A stretch of 64,000 nucleotides of DNA. Origin: Piliocolobus tephrosceles (lineage: Eukaryota; Chordata; Mammalia; Primates; Cercopithecidae). The notes beneath the pieces were generated by a model. It saw nothing but the letters and a program-made list of their open reading frames with translations, did no database searches and was not told where the DNA came from. Below are positions 56,862-64,000 of this stretch, piece after piece. The translations under genes and the position numbers were made by a program. Numbering within the stretch: position 1 is the first letter of the stretch; the number at the start of each line of letters is the position of its first letter. The stretch is from the NCBI RefSeq assembly GCF_002776525.5, contig NC_045434.1:198617164-198681163 (forward strand), written 5' to 3'.

Positions 56862-57165
56862 AAGCCAGGCACAGTGGCTCATGCCCGTAATCCCAACATT
56901 TTGGGAGGCTGAGGTGGGAGGATCACTTGAGCCTGTGAATTTGAAATCAGCCTGGGCAACATAGCAAGATGACATCACTACAAAAAAAAAAAAAAAAAAA
57001 AAAAAAACTAGGGATGGTGGTGCATACCTGTAGTCTAGGTGGGAGGCTAGACTCTTGGTAGGCTGAGGTGGGAGGATCACAGAGCCCAGAGGTCAAGGCT
57101 GAAGTGGGCTATGGTCACGCCACTGCACTCTAGCCTGAGCAATAGAGCAAGATCCTGACTCAAAA
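56862..57165 (+). mobile_element. AluJ-like, sense, very long internal A run
   Basis: Middle linker expanded to about 26 A (56982-57007). Right arm diverged with a duplicated AGGTGGGAGG. Confidence 0.85.
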
Positions 57166-57177
57166 AAAAATTAAATT

Positions 57178-57355
57178 AAAATTAAAAAATAAGCCAGGTG
57201 TGGTGGCATGTGCCTGTAGTCCCAGCTACTCAGGAAGCTGAGGCAGGAGAATCACTTGAACCTGGGAGGCGGAGGTTGCAGTGAGCTGAGATCGTGCCAC
57301 TGCACTCCAACCTGGGTCTCAAAGTGAGACTCTGTCTCAAAAAACAAACAAACAA
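57178..57355 (+). mobile_element. Alu right part, sense
   Basis: Begins AATTAAAAAATAAGCCAGG and continues to the tail CAAACAAACAAA. Confidence 0.85.
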
Positions 57356-57364
57356 AAAGCTTTC

Positions 57365-57690
57365 TTTAGGCCTGGGTGCCATGGCTCATGCCTGCCTCCT
57401 ATCACTTTGGGAGGCTGAGGTGGGCAGATTACCTGAGGTCAGGCATTTGAGACCAGCCGGGCGGATCACGAGGTCAGGAGTTTGAGATCAGCTTGGCCAA
57501 CATGGGGAAATTCCGTCTCTACTAAAAATACAAAAATTAGCTAAGTGTAGTGGCAGGCACATAATCCCAACTACTTGGGAGGCTGAGGCAGGAGAACTGC
57601 CAGAAGGCAGAGGTTGCAGTGAGCCGAGATTGTGCCTCTGCACTCCAGCCTGGGCAACAAGAGTGAAACTCTGTCTCAAAATAAATAAAT
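57365..57690 (+). mobile_element. Composite Alu with internal repeat, sense
   Basis: After GAGACCAGCC it restarts with GGGCGGATCACGAGGTCAGG and a second GAGATCAGC, so about 45 bp of the left arm is present twice with different subfamily bases. Confidence 0.85.
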
Positions 57691-57699
57691 AAAAAATAA

Positions 57700-57987
57700 G
57701 GCCGAGCGTGGTGGCTCACACCTGTAATCCCAGTACTTTGGGAGGCCGAGGCAGGTAGATCACCTGAGGTCAGGAGTTTGAGACCAGCCTGGCCCACATG
57801 GCGAAACCCCGTCTCTACTAAAAGTACGAAAATTAGCCGAGTGTGGTGGTGTATGCCTGTAATTGCAGCTACTCTGGAGGCTGAAGCAGGAGAATCGCTT
57901 GAACTCGGGAGGCAGAGACTGCAGTGAACCAAGATCGAGCCATTGCACTCCAGCCCAGGCGACAGAGCAAGACTCCATCTCGAAAAA

Positions 57988-58018
<31 letters not shown>

Positions 58019-58022
58019 ATAC
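57700..58022 (+). mobile_element. AluS-like, sense, with (AAAT)n tail
   Basis: Full Alu; the tail is about nine AAAT units at 57986-58022. Confidence 0.93.
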
Positions 58023-58450
58023 ATAAAATAGATATATTTATATATTTACAAGGAAAAGTATCTACTATATACAATGAATTATTTTTAAAGCCTCTGAATA
58101 ATACGTATAGGCAAGCTTCTCCCCTTACATTTCAATGTCTACAGTCACAGAAAAAAAGAATGTCAACTCTTCCCTCCACCAACAGATGGCATTAGCTGTA
58201 ATGAATGGTCATTGTGAACTACATACAATTCAACAACGTTGCTGTTCTTGTGTCCAAGTAATGTTTCACGTATTATCAACCCCATAGTAGCCAAGAATAA
58301 AGCCAGGGAGAATTCTGAACATGCTAATAAGAGGCAAACAATTATATAAGAAACAAACATAGAAATAATATTTACTTTGAAAGTGGGGAGAAAACAAGAA
58401 ATGTAATATTGCATGTGCCTGTGGAGGAGACTGCCACAGTGGGAACAGAC
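58023..58450. other. Intergenic stretch without recognised element
   Basis: About 430 bp of AT-rich plain sequence. Confidence 0.45.
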
Positions 58451-58452
58451 TT

Positions 58453-58752
58453 TGTTTTAGAGATGGGGATCTCACTCCGTCACCCAGCCTGAGGTGCAGT
58501 GGCACAATCATGGCTCACTGCACTTTTGAACTCCTAGGCTCAAGCAATCCTCCTACCTCAGCCTCCTGAAGAAGCTAGGAGTATAAATGGTACCATCACA
58601 CCTGGTTAATTTTATTATTATTATTAATTTTGTAGAGATAGAGTCTCACTGTGTTGCCCAAGCTGGTCTTGAACTCCTGGCCTCAAGTGATCCTCTGGCT
58701 TCACCTTCCCAACGCACTGGGATTACAGGCATGAGCTACTATGCCCAGCTAG
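58453..58752 (-). mobile_element. AluJ-like, antisense
   Basis: Diverged Alu in reverse, with (TTA)n in the middle. Confidence 0.88.
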
Positions 58753-58775
58753 GAACAGTTTTAAAGGACACAAAA

Positions 58776-59057
58776 GGCCGGGTGTGGTGGCTCACACCTG
58801 TGATCTCAACACTTTGGGAGGCTGAGGCTGGGGTACTGTCTGAGGTCAGGAGTTTGAAACCAGTCTGGCCAATATGGTGAAATCCCATCTCTACTAAAAA
58901 TGCAAAAAAATTAGCCAGACATGGTGGCGGGCGCCTGTAATCCCAGCTACTCGGGAGGCCGAGGCAGGGGAATTGCTTGAACCAGGGAGGCGGAGGTTGC
59001 AGTGAACTGAGATAGCGCCACTGCACTCCAGCCTGGGCAACAGAGCAAGACTCCGTA
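58776..59057 (+). mobile_element. AluS-like, sense
   Basis: Full Alu; the tail is replaced by a GATA repeat. Confidence 0.92.

Positions 59058-59058
<1 letters not shown>

Positions 59059-59105
<47 letters not shown>
59059..59105. repeat. (GATA)n microsatellite
   Basis: Eleven or so pure GATA units in an Alu tail; expected to be length-variable. Confidence 0.95.
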
Positions 59106-59828
59106 ATGACGGGCAAAAAAATAAAGCATGTAGTACAGGAAAAGAAGAAGGAAAAGTGAGAATGATAAAATGGAAAAAATTTCAGTTTATGGCTAAATAA
59201 TCAGAATCAAATCAGATCTCTATCAGCTAATTTGTCTGGAAGTAAGTAGTGAGGAAGAGTCAAAGTTTAGGCCTGAATTTAGATCAGCCCTCACGAATTC
59301 AAGGAGACAGAGGGAGATGAGCACCAGGACCAAAAGCACCCCCTCACCCCAGATCACCCCAGGAACTGTGGCTGCTTCCCTTTGCCTGCCACTCCTCTGA
59401 GCACCTCCACTGCCTAAGGTTCCACCTCAACCCCTTAGAAAGAACAGACCCTGATATCAGGTAGTCTCGCTACGTTGATCCCACAGCCTGGGGGTTGGAG
59501 AAGAAGGAAGAGTGACAGATGTTCCTGCTTGCTTCACCCTTGCAGAGCTTTTGCATTGCCAGTGTCACCCCACAAATACTTAACCCTGAAGAAAGTGAAG
59601 GTTTGTCCTAAAAGGACTCCAGCAAAAGGCAAGGCAGAACCGAACCAAACCAAACAGGTCGTGGTCAAACAGGCGGTTATCCAAATACATCCCAAAAATC
59701 TAAATGTATCAATACATTTAAAAAAACAAAAACATTTTCTTCCAGACTGTTCACCATCCCCACCACAGCCCTCTACCCCAGCCACAACTACCTACCTCCT
59801 AGACACGGGTTTAAGACAGCCTGAATCT
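59106..59828. other. Intergenic stretch, no gene supported
   Basis: An open frame at 59475-59834 (119 codons, plus strand) is lysine- and proline-rich but matches no family I know. I see no splice, promoter or poly(A) support. Confidence 0.4.
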
Positions 59829-59960
59829 GGCTGAGTGAATTGACTCACATCTATAGTCTCAGCACTTTGGGAGGTCAAGGCAGGAGGATCACTTGAGCCC
59901 GGGAGTTCAAGACTAGCCCAGGCAATGTAGTAAGACCTCATCTGTGCTAAAATAAAAAAA
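59829..59960 (+). mobile_element. Alu left monomer (FLAM-like), sense
   Basis: GGCTGAGTGAATTGACTCAC start; one arm only. Confidence 0.78.
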
Positions 59961-60284
59961 TTTTTAATTTTTTAAAAAATTGCAAGTAACACTGGTATCA
60001 ATAAAAAGAAGAAATCTAAAAATAAAAAAGTTTACTTTTGAAGAAAGGTTGGAAGTAGCTAAACAGATCTAGCTAAAGCCCTTGTGTCAGGTAAGTATCA
60101 TTTCTTCTGGGGAAGCCCACTTCTTATAGTATGTACCCCACTCTAGTTATCTGGAAAAAAATCTGGAGCAACAATGTTTGACCTCAATCCAAAGTTATAG
60201 AAGGAAACATGGACTTCAATTGACTATATTAATCGACTTCAAATAATATAGCAAACCTTAAGTACACATATAAAAATTGACTGT

Positions 60285-60580
60285 TGTCCAGACACAGTGG
60301 CTCACACCTGTAATCTCAGCATTTTAGGAGGCCAAGGTGGGAGGATCACTTGAGTCTAGAAGTTTGAGACCAGCCTGGGCAACACAGCAAGACCCCCTCT
60401 CAAAAAAACTATTTAAAAACTAAGTGAATATTGTGACAGGAGACTGCGGTCCCAGCTACTTGGGAGGCTGAAGTAGGAGGATCGTATGAGCCCAGGAGGT
60501 CAAGGCTGCAGTTGAGTCATGATCATGCCACCACACTTCAGCCTAGGTAACAAAGCAAAGACCCTGTTTCAAAATATTTA
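60285..60580 (+). mobile_element. AluJ-like, sense
   Basis: CCAGACACAGTGGCTCACAC start, diverged right arm. Confidence 0.88.
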
Positions 60581-61116
60581 TATAAATTTACTGTCACTCA
60601 AAATCTAGGTTTGAAATTCACTCTTGGTCACTAAAGCGGCAGGTGCAGAGCTTTTCTGTCCTGGGTCCTCAGCCTCATGCCCCATTTCCAGCTCTCTTCC
60701 CTGACCCCTGCCGCCCCACTCCTACCCCCAGATGGGACTGCTGCTGTGGAATATGCTTCCTCAATTTCCCAAAAGTCTGAGGTCATCCAGAGAGTCTCCT
60801 TACTTACTTAGCAAGTACAGGAGGAGACTTGCAAATCGTTTTTTATTTGCTAGAATTTTCTTTTCACCATTTTTTCTCCTCTCAAAAGGAAACTTTTCAT
60901 CTTGCAGGAAGAAGACAAAATAATTATTTCATTCAAGAAGTCAATGATAATGACTGTGATAAATGGTCTCAATAAAGAGATTCTTGGGTGAACAGGGATC
61001 TCCCAGCATTGCCATGATAGTACACTGGGAGTTGTATCTGTGGTTTATGTACACAAATAAGTTCTGATTGACAGAAAGACTGTGGACTCAACAGCTGACA
61101 TGTAAAAGGACAGGAT

Positions 61117-61420
61117 GAGGCCAGGCGCAGTGGCTCACACCTGTAATCGCAGCACTTTAGGAGGCCGAGGCGGGCAGATCACCTGAGGTCAGGAATTTAA
61201 GACCAGCCTGACCAACATGGTGAAACCCCATCTCTACTAAAAATACAAAATTAGCCAGGTGTGGTGGCGCATGCCTGTAATCCCAGCTACTTGGGAGGCT
61301 GAGGCAGGAGAATCACTTGAACCCAGGAGGCTGAGGTTGCAGTGAGCTGAGATCACACCATTGCACTCCAGCCTGGGCTACAAGGTGAAACTCTATCTCA
61401 AAAAAAGAAAAAAAAAAAGA
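61117..61420 (+). mobile_element. AluS-like, sense
   Basis: Full Alu, A/G tail. The flanking CAGGATG appears on both sides. Confidence 0.93.
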
Positions 61421-63116
61421 GCAGGATGCCTCCTTTCTGGGTCTCCTGTACCCCTTGTATGTCTGCAGGGACTGCTGGGGGAGGTGACTCCCATGCTCTC
61501 TGCCCATATCAATTTGCTTCAGGCTGTACAGTTGGCTGTCTGTCTTGGACAAAAACCACCATGTGTCCCAGTTGTGGTCCCTAATATATCCTCAATGCTG
61601 GCCAGACCACTCCTGCTCATAGGTCACTGATCCGCCCTGTCACCATCACCTGATTGGATACCAGTTCTCCTCTGATTCACCCCTCATGCAGGCTGCAGCT
61701 TTGAGTTGCCCAGGAGGGCCATTGCTAACCCCTGAGCAACTGTCAAAGAAAAACAAGCCAGATACTGGTTAAAACAGTGAAAACAGATTATGTGCAGTAA
61801 TGAGGGGCAGTAGGGAAAAGAGCTGAGCTCTCTTCTGGTTTACCCAGAGGTAACAGCATTTTAAAGGGAGAATGGGAGTGGGAGTGGGTAGAGGCAAGCA
61901 GGGACTAAAGGGAAAAGTGATCAAGTGAAAATGCAGTCGGCCAGCTGTGCCTGCTAGCTGGCGATCAGCAAGGTTGGGATTCTGTCCTCCCATAGAGACT
62001 GGGAGACAGAGGCCTTCCTGATAATCACATTTCAAAGGAATGGCTTTCAGGTCTTTTGAGAAAGGTAAGTTGTAGGAGATACACACACATCTCAAAGGGC
62101 AGAGGAAGGAGTCTCAATAGGAGGCCCTTTTCATGAATGCTTTGTGAAAGGGGGAGTCAGGGGTCTATGTTAGGTACTGGCTGCAACAAACAGTTCATTC
62201 TTTTGACAGCCCGGAGATTTTACAGACAGGAACTTAAAAGGGGGCTGGATGGTCCCAGAGATGCCACCTTAGGCTGCTAGAAGCCATGCTAGGGCTGGTC
62301 AAATCTCTTAGCACAGAAGTTTGCAGTCATTAGGTGAAAAGAGTTCTTGCAGTTCTCACTACCTTCACATCAGACCCCAACCAGCGCCACTGACCTTGCC
62401 CTTGCTACTTGCCTGCCAACAACCTCTATTCTTGCCCATGAGCTGCCAACAGCCTCACCAATAATTGCTACTTACATATTTGACTCTTCAGCTCACGGTC
62501 TGCTGCTGGTGGAGGAAGGATTCAACCTCCTTCACAGCTTGGACTCCTGGTGCTACAGCTTCATCAGCTTTTATACCCAGATTAGTTTCCTTCCCCACTG
62601 CACCCATGAGCCACCACCCGGAGGTCCCAGTTATAGCCACACCCCGTGCAAAGAGCCACTGCCTACATCCCACCCAAGGCCCCATGTCTGAGTCTAGCAT
62701 GGTGTATTCTTTCTTCTCCAATGTCGCCTCTCTCTCTGGAACACAATTGCACCTACGGTATGACTCCATCCCCAACCAAACATGCCCAGGTAAATCTGAG
62801 CCCCAAGTGAGGGCAAAGCTCACATTTTTCACCTGGTGCTCCTAGACCTGTGTAAACAAACAATTCTAACCACGCAGCCGGATGCTATTTTATACTGTTA
62901 TCTAATGTGGGTTTTGTTCCTGAATCTTTCCGCCCATTTGGGAAGCAAGTAGGATATTTGAAGCTCATTCCCTCAGGAAGTGATGGGGGATACAGCAGAA
63001 CAAAGAGTCCATTCTTAGCTTTTGAGTTTCAAATAGACCTTTGAAATTTATGCCAAAGAGCATATTTGTGGGGGGAAATAGGGGCAGGAGTTGAATTTTT
63101 AAATCTAAAGCCTGGG
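61421..63116. other. Intergenic stretch of 1.7 kb, unclassified
   Basis: Least repeat-dense part of the flank. Wording such as GCCAGATACTGGTTAAAAC and GGGAGTGGGAGTGGG suggests an old LTR-like piece, but I cannot name it. Open frames at 62347-62691 and 62465-62845 overlap each other and show no family. Confidence 0.35.
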
Positions 63117-63405
63117 CAGGGCGCAGTGGCTCACACCTGTAATCCCAGAGCTTTGGGAAGCCAAGGAGAGGATCACTTAAATCTAGGAGTTTGAGACCAG
63201 CCCGGGCAATATAGCGAGACTCTGTTTCTACAAAAAATAAACAAAAAGTCACTAGGCATTGTGGAGTACCTACAGTCCTAGCTATTTAGGAGGCTGACGT
63301 GGGAGGATCACTTGAGACGGGGAGTTTGAGGCTGCATGAGCCCTTATCGCACCACTGCACTCCAACCTGGGCGGCAGAGTGAGATCCTGACTCATAAAAT
63401 AAAAA
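63117..63405 (+). mobile_element. AluJ-like, sense
   Basis: GGCAGGGCGCAGTGGCTCAC start, diverged. Confidence 0.88.
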
Positions 63406-63411
63406 AAATCT

Positions 63412-63715
63412 GGTAGAGTCCAGTGGCTCATGCCTGTAATCCCAGTAGTTTGGGAGGCCGAGGTGGGCGGATCACTTGAGGTCAGGAATTCCAGACCAGC
63501 CTGGCCAACATGGTGAAACTCTGTCTCTACTAAAAATACAAAAATTAGCCAGATATGGTGTCACTCGCCTGAAATTCCAGCTACTCAGGAGGCTGAGGTG
63601 GGAGAATTGCTTGAACCCGGGAGGTGGAGGTTGCAGTAAGCTGAGATGGTGCTACTGGACTCCAGACTGTGACAGAATGAGGATCCATCTCAACAAAAAA
63701 TAAAATAAAATAAAA
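63412..63715 (+). mobile_element. AluS-like, sense
   Basis: Head damaged (GGTAGAGTCCAGTGGCTC); tail AAAATAAAATAAAATAAAAT. Confidence 0.9.
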
Positions 63716-64000
63716 TCTAAATCTTGATAGAAGTTTATGTCTCAATAAATTCAGTGTATTGAAGTACAGCAATAGCAGCTTCAAGATTGAGAGGAGGGGG
63801 ACAAGTTGGGGAGGCGGGAAGGGGCACTTAGGTAAGTCACTGAGAAGAGGCCCTGTTCCATGTCATGCTAGTTCCCTGGCCCATTCTGAAGGGTAAGAAT
63901 GATATCAGACCCCATCAAGTCTCACTGAGGATCCAAGAGAAGAAAAGACCAAAGGCGGATGTTCTGGAAGGAAGGCTCCTGCAGCTCAAGCTTTGGGCCC

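Noticed and set aside
59475..59834. 119-codon plus-strand open frame downstream of MYOM3
   Set aside because: No family resemblance, no promoter or splice context; chance open frame.
62347..62845. Two overlapping open frames (114 and 126 codons)
   Set aside because: Different frames of the same DNA with no domain or codon signal to favour either.

Overview
The window is primate nuclear DNA, most likely from an Old World monkey (macaque/baboon/guenon group). Alu SINEs dominate (about 70 copies), with L1, L2, MIR, MaLR/ERVL LTRs and old DNA transposons. Several of the youngest Alus share a set of bases (head '...GGCTCAAGCCTG...', 'GGGCGAGGTGGCGGGCGCC', tail '...GAGATCCGGCCACTGCAC...') that I associate with the cercopithecid AluYR group and not with human AluY. 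Species level cannot be fixed by eye.

Positions 1-33658, plus strand: the 3' part of a split muscle gene. Twenty-three exons, with consistent phases throughout and ending in TGA at 33656-33658, join into one open frame of 866 residues. Domain order is end of an Fn3 domain, three complete Fn3 domains, then five I-set Ig domains separated by short charged helical linkers. That is the My5-My13 order of the myomesins. Compact introns and protein wording point to myomesin-3 (MYOM3), a sarcomeric M-band crosslinker, not MYOM1 or MYOM2. The human protein is about 1437 residues (from memory), so the window would hold roughly the C-terminal 60%. Each domain and most helical linkers are bounded by phase-1 introns. 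Two successive introns start with GC instead of GT, one exon is only 23 nt, and one Alu insertion duplicated a 5' splice site.

Positions 33659-about 34985 are the probable 3' UTR, with an Alu inside it and one AATAAA at 34963. From about 35000 to 64000 I find no supportable gene. This flank is an Alu-rich layer over older elements: an MLT1-type LTR split by three Alus, a two-part antisense L1, an L1 3' end, a Tigger DNA transposon with a broken transposase and an LTR-inside-Alu nest, L2 and MIR remnants, and microsatellites.

The most interesting signals are structural scars, not an unknown gene system. (1) A 163-bp intronic patch at 10230-10392 joins two pieces of the exon-5 neighbourhood in reversed order through a CTGA microhomology. 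(2) A 184-bp, about 96% identical inverted repeat at 46203-46386/46735-46918 was written into an Alu from an L2 about 350 bp away. Both look like template-switch events. I found no bacterial-type operon, CRISPR array, rRNA or tRNA gene.
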